Positions 25,430 to 34,100 of a DNA stretch of 64,000 nucleotides are shown piece by piece (the stretch's first letter is position 1; every line of letters begins with the position of its first letter). The notes beneath the pieces are model-generated. The model did no database searches. It was not told where the DNA came from and saw nothing but the letters and a program-made list of their open reading frames with translations. A program made the translations under genes and the position numbers. This DNA comes from Oscillibacter sp. (GTDB taxonomy: Bacteria; Bacillota; Clostridia; Oscillospirales; Oscillospiraceae), in NCBI GenBank assembly GCA_022652815.1, contig JALCRR010000004.1, positions 27,926 through 91,925 of the forward strand, written 5' to 3'.

Positions 25430-27049
25430 ATGTCAAAAAACGAATCCAAACAGTCCTTTTTAGGCGGAGCTGCCGTTCTGGCTGCCGCCGTGGTTCTGGT
25501 GAAGCTGATCGGCGCAGTGTATAAAATTCCGCTGACCAACATCATCGGCTCTGCCGGCAAGGCCCATTTTCAGGTGGCCTATAATATTTATAATGTCCTT
25601 CTCACCATTTCCACCGCCGGGTTGCCGTTGGCCATCTCCAAGCTCACCAGCGAGGCACATACCCAGGGACGGGAGAATGAGAAGCGTAAGCTTTTCCGCA
25701 CGGCGATCTGGCTGTTCTTCGGCCTGGGGCTGGTGTTCTCCGTCTTTATGTTCTTCGGCGCGGAAAATCTGGCCGCCTTTATGCACGACGATCTTGCCTA
25801 TTGGCCCATCCGGGCGCTGGCTCCCGCCGTGTTTTGCGTGTGCCTGCTAGCCTGTATGCGCGGCTATACCCAGGGTCAAGGCAACATGAAGCCCACCGCC
25901 GTGTCCCAGGTTCTGGAGGCACTGTGCAAGCTGGGCGTCGGACTGCCGCTGGCGTACTATCTCTATAAAATTCTGGGCAAGGGCGTGGAGTTTGGCGCCG
26001 CCGGCGCCATTTTGGGTGTCACCGTGGGAACCATCGCCTCCATGTTCTTCTTGATCGTGTACCTGCTGACCCATCGGGAACGCTCTCAGTCGCTGGATGT
26101 CCCGGAGAGCAGCAGTACCCTAATGAAAAAGGTGCTGGCCATCGGCATTCCCATTACCCTCAGCAACTCCGCCATGAGCATTATCACCCTGGTGGATAAC
26201 AAAATCGTGCTGGGCCGGCTGGACACCATCGCCTCTGCGTTGACGGCTGCGCCGGACTCTCTGTACGGCCAGTATTCCATGGGCATGGATCTCATCAATC
26301 TGCCCGCCTCGTTTGTCTATCCCGTCACCATGAGTCTGATTCCCTTTGCGGCCGCGGCGCTTGCCCGGCATGACAGCGCAGCGGCCAACCGCACCGTGTC
26401 CTCCGCGTTTCGGCTGATTGCCCTGCTGGCGCTGCCCTGCGGTGTGGGACTGAGCGTTCTGGCAACGCCGATTATGATTCTGCTCTACCCTGCCCAGTAC
26501 AACGACGCCATCGCGGCAGGTCCCCATCTGCAGGTTCTCGGCATTGCGTGCATCTTTATCTGCATTATGATCTTGACCAATGCCGTGTTGCAGTCTTACG
26601 GCCATGAGAAAATCCCCATCGCAACGGTGGTTATCGGCGGCTGCGTCAAAATCGGCATGAACTACGTACTGGTGGGCAACCCCAAGCTGAACATTGCCGG
26701 CGCGCCGATTTCCACGCTGTGCTGCTATCTGGTGATCGCGGGACTGAACCTGTTTTTCGTATGGAAGTACTCCCCGGAAAAGCCCAAGTATGTGGCGATT
26801 TTTGCAAAGCCGGTGCTGGCTTCCGTGCTGATGGGCGCCGCCGCTGGCGGTGTGTATCTGGTGGGCAACAACCTGCTCTCCGGACGGCTTTCTGACTATC
26901 TGGCGAACGCCGTCTCCGTCCTGCTGAGCATTGGCGCAGGCGTGATTGTCTACTTTGCGATGGTGCTGATTCTGCGAATTTTACGGGCAGACGACGTGAA
27001 AAATATGAAAAAGGGTGACATAATCATCCGTGTACTCCATTTAAAGTGA
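25430..27049 (+). CDS. SpoVB/MurJ-like polysaccharide (lipid II) flippase
   Basis: A 539-aa MOP-superfamily protein with about 14 predicted membrane helices, of the polysaccharide biosynthesis/SpoVB family. The start MSKNESKQSFLGGAAVLAAA-like N-terminus, KLIGAVYKIPLTNIIG and the RGYTQGQGNMKPTAVSQ segment are typical. It heads a group matching Bacillus yabM (SpoVB-like), yabN (mazG), yabO, yabP, yabQ, divIC and yabR, so a role in moving peptidoglycan precursor or spore-cortex glycolipid is inferred. The ATG at 25430 is 45 bp from the MITE-like element, which therefore lies in its promoter/leader region. The ribosome site is weak (GAGGT). Confidence 0.88.
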   Translation: MSKNESKQSFLGGAAVLAAAVVLVKLIGAVYKIPLTNIIGSAGKAHFQVAYNIYNVLLTISTAGLPLAISKLTSEAHTQGRENEKRKLFRTAIWLFFGLGLVFSVFMFFGAENLAAFMHDDLAYWPIRALAPAVFCVCLLACMRGYTQGQGNMKPTAVSQVLEALCKLGVGLPLAYYLYKILGKGVEFGAAGAILGVTVGTIASMFFLIVYLLTHRERSQSLDVPESSSTLMKKVLAIGIPITLSNSAMSIITLVDNKIVLGRLDTIASALTAAPDSLYGQYSMGMDLINLPASFVYPVTMSLIPFAAAALARHDSAAANRTVSSAFRLIALLALPCGVGLSVLATPIMILLYPAQYNDAIAAGPHLQVLGIACIFICIMILTNAVLQSYGHEKIPIATVVIGGCVKIGMNYVLVGNPKLNIAGAPISTLCCYLVIAGLNLFFVWKYSPEKPKYVAIFAKPVLASVLMGAAAGGVYLVGNNLLSGRLSDYLANAVSVLLSIGAGVIVYFAMVLILRILRADDVKNMKKGDIIIRVLHLK

Positions 27050-27107
27050 CTTTTCCTTGAAATTTCAAGGTTTTTGTATCGAATTTTCTTGCAAAGGCGG
27101 GCAGTTT

Positions 27108-27917
27108 ATGGTAGATTTTCAGTGTAAGGATTTTTACAGCTACGAGGATTTCCTCCAGATTATGAAGCTTTTGCGTTCCCCGGGAGGCTGCCCGTGGGAT
27201 CGGGAACAGACCCATGAATCCATTCGGCGCAATTTTCTGGAAGAGACAGACGAAGCTGTGGAAGCCATCGACCGAAAAGATTCCGCTGCCCTTTGCGAGG
27301 AACTGGGCGACGTGATGATGCAGGTTGTGTTTCACGCGCAGATCGAGCAGGAAGCCGGCGGCTTCGCCATGGCGGATGTCATCAACGGCGTTTGTCAGAA
27401 GCTGGTTTATCGTCATCCCCATGTGTTCGGTGAGGTTAAGGTCAGCTCCAGCGGTGAGGTCCTCTCCAACTGGGAGGTTCTCAAGCGCAAGGAAAAGGGA
27501 CAGGAGACCATAGCTGATGCGGTGGATGCCGTGGCAAAGACCCTGCCGGGTCTTTGGCGGGCAGAGAAAATGGTCTCCAAGGCTTCCAAGGCCGGATTTG
27601 ACTGGCCGGGCATTGATGGGGAACTCGACAAGCTGGAAGAAGAAACGGCAGAGCTTCGTGCGGCTGTGGAAGCGGGAAAGAGCGCGGATGCGCCTCACGG
27701 CGTACAGGAAGAGTTGGGCGATGTGCTGTTTATCGCAGCGAAAATTGCCCAGTCCCGGGGCATTGACCCGGAGGCGGCGCTGCATGCCTCATGCGACAAG
27801 TTTGCCAGCCGCTTTCGTCTGGTAGAAACCGGCGCAGCGGGAACGCCCCTAAACACGTTTTCTGCGTCCCAGCTTCAGCAGCTTTGGGACAATGCAAAAA
27901 AAGAAGAAAAGACTTAA
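27108..27917 (+). CDS. mazG: MazG family nucleoside triphosphate pyrophosphohydrolase
   Basis: A 269-aa protein with two MazG repeats (about 15-130 and 150-255). The first contains LRSPGGCPWDREQTHESIR and the metal-binding EExDE-like LEETDEAVEAI and ELGDVMMQVVFHA; the second has EEETAELRAAV and ELGDVLFIAAKIA. It hydrolyses NTPs to NMP plus PPi for pool sanitation or (p)ppGpp control. It corresponds to Bacillus yabN but lacks the tetrapyrrole-methylase-like N-terminal domain usual there. The ATG at 27108 is preferred over an upstream TTG. Confidence 0.93.
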   Translation: MVDFQCKDFYSYEDFLQIMKLLRSPGGCPWDREQTHESIRRNFLEETDEAVEAIDRKDSAALCEELGDVMMQVVFHAQIEQEAGGFAMADVINGVCQKLVYRHPHVFGEVKVSSSGEVLSNWEVLKRKEKGQETIADAVDAVAKTLPGLWRAEKMVSKASKAGFDWPGIDGELDKLEEETAELRAAVEAGKSADAPHGVQEELGDVLFIAAKIAQSRGIDPEAALHASCDKFASRFRLVETGAAGTPLNTFSASQLQQLWDNAKKEEKT

Positions 27918-27982
27918 TTGCGGGTGAAAACCCAGCGTTAAGAATAGAGAGAAACCCAAATTTTTAATAGGAGGAAATACAA

Positions 27983-28258
27983 ATGAACAAGGCTGAACTT
28001 ATCAATGCCGTCGCAGCTTCTGCTGACGTCTCCAAGAAGGATGCAGAGGCAGTTGTCTCCGCAACTCTCGATGCTATCACCGCCGCTCTGGTGAAGGGCG
28101 ACAAGGTGCAGCTGGTTGGCTTTGGCTCTTTTGAAGTCAAGAAGCGCGCTGCTCGCATGGGCCGCAACCCCAAGACCAAGGAAGCCATCAAGATTCCCGC
28201 TTCCAAGGTTCCCACTTTCAAGGCCGGCAAGGCTCTGAAGGACGAAGTTGCGAAGTAA
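27983..28258 (+). CDS. hup: HU-family DNA-binding protein
   Basis: A 91-aa histone-like protein that bends and compacts DNA as a dimer. The N-terminal helical part MNKAELINAVA and the signature GFGSFEVKKRAARMGRNPKT leading into the DNA-binding arm are complete. It starts behind AGGAGG and is followed by a stem-loop. It is an insert between the yabN- and yabO-type genes compared with Bacillus. High expression is expected. Confidence 0.97.
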   Translation: MNKAELINAVAASADVSKKDAEAVVSATLDAITAALVKGDKVQLVGFGSFEVKKRAARMGRNPKTKEAIKIPASKVPTFKAGKALKDEVAK

Positions 28259-28273
28259 TGAACTGACCCTTAA

Positions 28274-28304
28274 CTACCGGTGTGAGAGTTCCTCACACCG
28301 GTAG
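28274..28304 (+). terminator. Stem-loop after hup
   Basis: Perfect 13-bp stem CTACCGGTGTGAG / CTCACACCGGTAG with a 5-nt loop, 16 nt after the hup stop. The tail is TTTCCT, so partial termination or attenuation ahead of the downstream rqcP gene is likely. Confidence 0.75.
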
Positions 28305-28334
28305 TTTCCTATCTGCGGAAGGAGTATCAAAGAT

Positions 28335-28574
28335 ATGAGACTGGACAAATACCTGAAAACCGCACGGCTCATCAAGCGCCGCACCGTGGCCAACGATGCG
28401 TGCGACAACGGTCTTGTCACGGTGAACGGTAAACCCGCCCGCGCCTCCTATGACGTCAAGGTGGGGGACACCATCTCGCTGCGCTTCGGTGTGCGCACCA
28501 TCACGGTAGAGGTGCTGGGCGTAGAGGAAAATGTCCGCCAGGCGGACGCATCCGCCCTGTATCGCGAGGTCTAA
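28335..28574 (+). CDS. rqcP: S4-domain RNA-binding protein RqcP (YabO/HslR type)
   Basis: A 79-aa single S4 domain, MRLDKYLKTARLIKRRTVANDACDNGLVTVNGK-like, as in Bacillus RqcP (YabO), which binds 50S-peptidyl-tRNA complexes and helps add C-terminal Ala tails in ribosome-associated quality control. Length and position next to yabP support this over a heat-shock Hsp15 role. Translation starts behind GGAAGGAG. Confidence 0.9.
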   Translation: MRLDKYLKTARLIKRRTVANDACDNGLVTVNGKPARASYDVKVGDTISLRFGVRTITVEVLGVEENVRQADASALYREV

Positions 28575-28618
28575 CCACCCGTCCCCCTGCATAAAGTAGC
28601 GGCAGGGAGGGACGCGGA

Positions 28619-28906
28619 ATGAACAACGATTATGAGGGAAGTTATGCCGCCGGCGCGCATCGGATTGAACTGGACGGCCGGGAGGCTCTGCGGGTTTCCG
28701 GTGTGGAGGATGTGGAGCGGTTTGACGAGACGGAAATCGTCATGGCCACTGCCGCAGGTGTCCTAACGGTCACCGGGGAAAATCTGCACATCGGCCAGCT
28801 TTCGCTGGAAGGCGGGGAGCTCCGCGTGGACGGACGCATTGACGCCTTGACCTATGAGGAGCAGACCCAGCCCAAAGGCAGTCTGCTGCACAGGCTGTTC
28901 GGATGA
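28619..28906 (+). CDS. yabP: Sporulation protein YabP
   Basis: A 95-aa YabP-family protein; in Bacillus it is expressed in the mother cell and needed for normal spore formation with YabQ. The family pattern HRIELDGREALRVSGVEDVERFDE followed by alternating short beta strands and the DGRIDALTYEE C-terminal motif is clear. The gene starts behind GGGAGG, and yabQ begins 1 nt after its stop, so they are translationally linked. This marks the organism as belonging to a spore-forming lineage. Confidence 0.92.
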   Translation: MNNDYEGSYAAGAHRIELDGREALRVSGVEDVERFDETEIVMATAAGVLTVTGENLHIGQLSLEGGELRVDGRIDALTYEEQTQPKGSLLHRLFG

Positions 28907-28907
28907 G

Positions 28908-29636
28908 ATGGAAAATCACATTTCCGGGCAGCTGCTGATCCTAAGCCAGTCCTTTCTGCTGGGGACGGGGCTTGCCCTGTTTTACGATTTGCTGCGCCCC
29001 CTGCGGGAGCGGCAACGAAAGCTTTTGTGGCTGTGGGATGGCGGATGGTGCCTAATTGTGCTGTGCAGCATATTCGTGTTTCTGGTGCACCGGGCAGGTG
29101 GTGCCCTGCGGCTTTATATTCTGGCGGGACTTTTATGCGGCGGCGCGCTCTTTTTTGCGGCCTTTTCCGCATTGTTGCGTCCGGTGTGGGAATTCTGGGC
29201 GGACACTGTGGTGTGGATTTTGCACGTTTTATCACTCCCTGTATGTGCATTGGCTCGGTTTTGTAAAAAAATGGCGGTTTGCAGCAAAAATCTCTTTTAT
29301 TTTATGAGAAAATGTTATACAATAAAGAAAATCGATACATATGACCATTTGAATTTGCACAGGGGAGGCGGAAGACGTGGCAAAAACGGAAAAAACAGCG
29401 AAGAAGAAGCGCGCAAAAACCAAGGCCGGATTTTTCACAAAGCTTCTGCTCCTGGTGCTTCTGGTGGCGCTGGGGTGGCAGCTGTACCGCCTGCACGGGC
29501 AGGTTCAGGAGGCGGAGGAGCAGCGTCAGCAGCTTTCCGCCCAGGTCACACAGCAACAGCAGGACAACGACACGCTCCAGGAGGGCATCGACAACGGCGG
29601 CAGTTCCGAGCAGATGGAGCAAATCGCCCGGGATGA
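28908..29636 (+). CDS. yabQ: Spore cortex biosynthesis protein YabQ (C-terminus overlaps divIC)
   Basis: Membrane protein needed for spore cortex formation. The first about 115 residues hold four hydrophobic segments, beginning ILSQSFLLGTGLALFYDLLR, typical of YabQ. The recognisable region ends near KIDTYDHLNLH; after that the frame runs on as a Gly/Arg/Ala-rich stretch which is simply the +1-type shadow of divIC, overlapping it by 260 nt (29377-29636). Either the stop codon has been lost or a small frameshift occurred near 29330-29370. Total open frame is 242 aa. The start at 28908 is nearly fused to the yabP stop. Confidence 0.85.
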   Translation: MENHISGQLLILSQSFLLGTGLALFYDLLRPLRERQRKLLWLWDGGWCLIVLCSIFVFLVHRAGGALRLYILAGLLCGGALFFAAFSALLRPVWEFWADTVVWILHVLSLPVCALARFCKKMAVCSKNLFYFMRKCYTIKKIDTYDHLNLHRGGGRRGKNGKNSEEEARKNQGRIFHKASAPGASGGAGVAAVPPARAGSGGGGAASAAFRPGHTATAGQRHAPGGHRQRRQFRADGANRPG

Positions 29637-29688
29637 GCTGGGCCTTGTCAAACCCGGTGAGCGGGTCTTTTACGATGTGAGCAACTGA
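29377..29688 (+). CDS. divIC: Septum formation initiator (DivIC/FtsB family)
   Basis: A 103-aa bitopic division protein: Lys-rich cytoplasmic tail (1-20), one transmembrane helix (about 22-38, [15 protein letters not shown]), a Gln/Glu-rich coiled coil (about 40-75) and a small conserved C-terminus ([18 protein letters not shown]). It would join DivIB and FtsL at the septum. The start is GTG with AGGGGAGG upstream. It lies in the yab cluster exactly as in Bacillus. Confidence 0.93.
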   Translation: MAKTEKTAKKKRAKTKAGFFTKLLLLVLLVALGWQLYRLHGQVQEAEEQRQQLSAQVTQQQQDNDTLQEGIDNGGSSEQMEQIARDELGLVKPGERVFYDVSN

Positions 29689-29753
29689 GGCGCGATACCG
29701 CGCCCCGGAAAAGATACCAAAAGAAAACCGTGGAAGGAGAAAAATTTCACAGT

Positions 29754-30242
29754 ATGGAACCAGAGGTTGGGAGCGTCCTGGAAGGAAAAGTCACATCCAT
29801 TATGAAATTCGGCGCGTTTGTATCGCTGGGCAATGGGAAGTCCGGTCTGGTACATATATCCGAGGTCGCAAATACGTTTGTCAACGATGTGCATGATTAT
29901 CTGCAGGAGGGGCAGGAGGTCAAGGTTCAAGTCCTGTCCACTGACAACGGAAAGATCAATCTGTCCATTAAGCGTCTGCTTTCCCGGGAAGTACGGCCTG
30001 CACAGCCCCGGGAAAGCCGGCCTATGCAGCAGCCCCGCTTCGCAGGGAACGCTGCACCCCGTGCCCCGCAGCAAAACCGCGGGAATTTTCGTCCCCGGGG
30101 CGTTCAGCCCAGTGCGCCGGCCAGCGGCGATTTGACGTTTGAGGATAAACTCAAGCTGTTCATGACGGCTTCCGAGGGAAAAATGGCCGATCTGAACCGC
30201 AACATTGACGGCAAGCGTAGCGGCGGACGCCGGAGAAAATAA
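29754..30242 (+). CDS. yabR: S1-domain RNA-binding protein (YabR type)
   Basis: A 162-aa protein: one S1 domain (about 1-75, [20 protein letters not shown] and SGLVHISEV) followed by a Pro/Arg/Gln-rich disordered linker and a short basic helix ending RSGGRRRK. This matches Bacillus YabR, the gene after divIC, and the polynucleotide phosphorylase-like S1 proteins of Clostridia. It likely binds RNA or ribosomes; a precise role is unknown. ATG at 29754 with GGAAGGAG upstream is preferred to GTG 29730. Confidence 0.87.
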   Translation: MEPEVGSVLEGKVTSIMKFGAFVSLGNGKSGLVHISEVANTFVNDVHDYLQEGQEVKVQVLSTDNGKINLSIKRLLSREVRPAQPRESRPMQQPRFAGNAAPRAPQQNRGNFRPRGVQPSAPASGDLTFEDKLKLFMTASEGKMADLNRNIDGKRSGGRRRK

Positions 30243-30247
30243 GGCAC

Positions 30248-30281
30248 ATTCCCGCCGGAAACATTCCGGCGGGAATTTTTT
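30248..30281 (+). terminator. Terminator closing the yab/divIC cluster
   Basis: Perfect 13-bp stem ATTCCCGCCGGAA / TTCCGGCGGGAAT with an ACA loop and a T run, five nt past the yabR-type stop. Confidence 0.92.
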
Positions 30282-30590
30282 GCACAGCAAGACAGTTTAG
30301 GGGGCGGAAAAACCTGCCGCCGCATTTTGACAAAAGTAGTGTTATTTCCCCAAAAGCTTCCGTTGCCTTTTACTGCGGTGCGCGTTATCATAATAAAGGA
30401 AGCTTTCCAATATCCCACCCGCTTGAGCCGCCTGCTGATTTTTGCAGACGGCCCTTTTTTGCGTCCCGTTTGTCGAATTTTGAACTTTTTGGGAATTGCG
30501 CGCCAAGCCTCTTTTCAAACAAACCTTCCCGTGCTATACTCAAGCCATAGGAAGGATACGCCTTCCCCTCACACGAAAGGAGAGATCCCT
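30282..30590 (+). promoter_or_regulatory. hpf upstream region with candidate promoter
   Basis: 309 nt with no gene. A TATACT box (30535-30540) with TTTTCA (30512-30517) at 17-nt spacing is the likely hpf promoter. GAAAGGAGAG before the ATG is the ribosome site. Nothing else recognisable was seen. Confidence 0.5.
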
Positions 30591-31136
30591 ATGAAGTGTA
30601 CGTTTACCTGCAAGAAAGTTACCCTAAATGACGCCATTAAGAACTATGCCGAAGAGAAGATCTCCAGACTGGATCGCTATTTTCGGGAAGAACCCGCGGC
30701 ATCCGTAACCTTTTCCGTGGAAAAGACCCACCTGTGCTCGGTGGAAATTATGATCCGAGGCGGCGGCACCCTGCTGCGTGCCCAGACGGAGGCACCGGAC
30801 GGCGATATGCGCGGCGCAGTGGATGAGGCTTGCGGCTACATCGAGCGCCAGATTCTGAAGAATAAAACTCGCCTTTCCAAGCGCCTGCGCGCGGAGGCGT
30901 TTCCTGCTCCCGATCCCTCTGATGACTTTGAAGTCACAGAGGAAAAGGAGTTCAACATCGTCCGCACCAAGCGCTTTTCTGTGAAGCCCATGAGCCCGGA
31001 GGAGGCCATTTTGCAGATGAATCTGCTGGATCACACCTTCTTTGTGTTCCGAAACGAGGACGACGGGGACCTCTCCATTGTCTATCGCCGCAAGAAGGGC
31101 GGCTACGGCCTAATCGAGACCGGCGAGAACGACTAA
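30591..31136 (+). CDS. hpf: Ribosome hibernation promoting factor, long form
   Basis: A 181-aa long-form HPF, which dimerises 70S ribosomes to inactive 100S particles in slow growth. The N-terminal domain (about 1-100) binds the 30S decoding site (MKCTFTCKKVTLNDAIKNYA, EKKISRLDRYF-like); the C-terminal dimerisation domain (about 125-181) is seen in VRTKRFSVKPMSPEEAILQMNLLDHTFFVFRNED and the YRRKKGGYGLIE end. It is flanked by its own promoter and a terminator. Confidence 0.95.
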   Translation: MKCTFTCKKVTLNDAIKNYAEEKISRLDRYFREEPAASVTFSVEKTHLCSVEIMIRGGGTLLRAQTEAPDGDMRGAVDEACGYIERQILKNKTRLSKRLRAEAFPAPDPSDDFEVTEEKEFNIVRTKRFSVKPMSPEEAILQMNLLDHTFFVFRNEDDGDLSIVYRRKKGGYGLIETGEND

Positions 31137-31145
31137 AAGAATACG

Positions 31146-31180
31146 AAAGGGCAGCCCGGCAAAGCCGGGCTGCCCTTTTA
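31146..31180. terminator. Bidirectional terminator between hpf and the PAS kinase
   Basis: 15-bp stem AAAGGGCAGCCCGGC / GCCGGGCTGCCCTTT, AAA loop, T run on both strands; serves two converging genes. Confidence 0.92.
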
Positions 31181-31191
31181 TCACAGCTTCT

Positions 31192-34100
31192 TTACAAAGC
31201 GTCCATCACGGTCTGAAGCAGAGTCTCCGGCTGCGCCGACTCCGGCAGGCAGGAAAAATCTCCGTCTGGATTTCCGCCAAGAACAAAAATAGGAATGGAT
31301 GCCGCATCCTGCTTGTCCCAGCCGCGAATGGCTGCGGCGGTGTGGGCGCCGTCCATGGCGGGCGCCTTTGCATCCAGAATGACAGCGGAAAACCAGCCGT
31401 CCTCTCGGGCAACAAAAGTCTGCAATGCCTGCAATCCGTCCGGCAGGACGTCTACCTCGGCACCCGCCGCCTTCAGCGCTTCCAGGAAAGCGGCGTTGCC
31501 GGTGACCGCCAGCAGTTGTTTTCCTGCAAGACCTTTCGGCGTATCGTCGGATGCAAGGGGCAGCGTCAGCGTAAAGCGAGAACCCACACCGGGAATGCTG
31601 CTGACGTTCAGCGTACCGCCCATGGCCTCGGCAAGCCCCCGACTGATGGCAAGCCCCAGACCGGTGCTGCTTTGATCGGCGCTGCCGGTATGCGCAAACG
31701 GCTCAAATAGCCCCGGCAGTTTTTCCGGCGTAATCCCGCGGCCGGTGTCGCACACTTGAAACTCGATGGCGCTTTGCCCGTCTGCCGTCGCTGCCCGTTG
31801 GACGCCCAGCGTCACCCGTCCTCCGGCCGACGTAAAGCGAACGGCATTTGCCAACAGGTTTTGCAGAATTTTCAAGAGATTTTCGCTGTCTCCCATTAGG
31901 CGGTCACCCACATCCGGGGAGACGGAAACGCTGTAAGCAATGCGTTTTTGGGACAGAAGCGGCAGCGCACCTGCCTGCTCCAGCACGGCCTGCAGAGAAA
32001 ACGGCTCCTCTTGAAGTCGGAAAAGCTGCCGTTCCATCCGGGTAATGTCCATCAGATCATCTGTCAAAAGCTGCAGGTACTGTACGTTCTGCAAAATCGA
32101 CTCCAGCGAATCCTCAGGAATCTTTCCGCCTGCCTCGCTGACGGCTGTGCGGATGGTTTCCAGCGGCACGCGAACCTCGTCCGCCAGTCTGGAAAGAAAG
32201 CGCAGCTTGTTTTCCTCCGCACCCTCGGCGGCGCTCAGCGCGGCGGAAAGCGCGTCCTGCCGCTTCTGATGGCTCTGGGCAAACGCTGTTACATCCAAGC
32301 CGGTGAGCAGCAGCGTGTCCGCGTCCAGCCGGGAAAACCGCATCAGCAGGTGCATCGCCTGACCGTCCCCGCTCGTGGCGGTGGCAGAAAAGGCGTAAAA
32401 CGGCTTTTGCTTCAAGTGCCGCAGAACATTCGGCAGCAAAATGGTGCTGCGCAGGGCTTTGCGATCTTCGGGCGCTATGCGGGATTCAATTTGATCCAGT
32501 GCCGCCCTGTAAAAGTCCGGGCCTGCGGTTTGGGAAAGCGCCCCGTTATGGCCATACACCCGGTAGTACCTTGTCTGGGTGTCGATTGTCACGACGAACG
32601 CAAATCCTTGCTTGCCAAGTGCCTGAAGCACGTCGTCCTGTCGCTTTTCCTCGTCAATATCCACGAGTCGGCAGCCGCACTCCAAATGCAGATTGTCGGG
32701 GTTCTCGGCGCACTCCCATTCAAAACGCACCCAGCGGGTGTCGGATGTGTCTGTCCGCAGCCGGAACACGGGGGCGGGAACGACCTGCCCCCGCTGAAAA
32801 GCGTCCAGCAGAAGTTCCCGGGAAAGGACCGACGAAAAAGCGGGGCCGTCCGCTTCCTCCGCCAGGGATTGGCGAATGCTGTCCATACACTCCGACGCCG
32901 TGTTGCCGAACAGAACCCGCATGAGATATGGAGTGTCCGCTTTCACGTTCAGCAGCCGATCGTCGGTCAGATCCATTCTTACGGCAGCCAGCACATTGCC
33001 GTCCAGCTGTTCCCAACGGGCGGACTTTTGTGCAAAGGATGCCTGCGCGGCCTTTTGGGCGCTGATGTCCTCGCATTTGATGGCGATGCGAAAGACGTTA
33101 CCGTCTGCATCGGCCAGACTGACAAATACGGCTTGATACCAGCGGAAGCTCTCCCCGAGATAATTGCCGCGATAGGAGACGCCACCCTTTCCCGGTCTGG
33201 AACAGGCCCGTCGCAGCTCTGCGGCAATCGCCTTGCGGTCATCAGGATGAATGGTGATGGAGGCGGGAATGCCCTTTCGATACTCCGGCACAATGTGGGA
33301 AGCCCGGCGGCCTTCGGCGTCAAACAGCTCAAAACGGGCCGAGTCTGTCAGCGGATCGTAGTCGATGCTGACGGAGTTGGGTCGGGAGAGCAGCAGCTCG
33401 CTGAGCTCCGAGCGAAAGCGTAGCTCCTTTTCCGACTCCCGCTCCTCGGTGACGTCGGTAAACACAGCGTAGCAGTCCCAACCGCCGTCGCTGCATTCCT
33501 GCGGTACCGCGATCATCGACAGCCACCGCGCTTCACCGCCTTTTTTCTGCACCCGGAAAGAATGCCGCAGGGGCTGATGCGATTGCAGAGCTTTTTCGTA
33601 TGCATCCTTCAGCCCTGCCCGATCCTCCGGATAAACGCGCCAGAGCAGATCGACGCGCAGCCGCTTGAGGATTTCCGCAGGGGGATAACCAAGCAGCTCT
33701 TCAAATCCTTGATTGACCCGTTGAAGCTGAAATCCTGCCCCGTCGGCAGACTGATGAAAGAGGCAGCACCCGCCGGAGGGCGCGTCAAAGAGACGCTCAA
33801 ACCGGGTACGCATCTCCTGCAGGTCAGCTTTTGCTTGAAGAAGCTCCTGCTGGTCGCATTTGCTCTGCTGAATGTCCAGCAGCACCACATATAAAATGGT
33901 GCCGCCGCTTTGGTTGGAAATGTATTTTGTCCGCAGAGAAAACCAGTGCGGCTCGCCGCCGGACTCTAGCAGCCGAATTTCCCCGCTTAAATCGTTTCCC
34001 TCATGTGCGGCATCCAGCAGAAGCTGTAAAGCATCCTTGCGCTCCTCCAAAGGCAGCAGCGCGGCGGGATCGCCGAAAAAGCGGTTCATAAAATCCCGTT

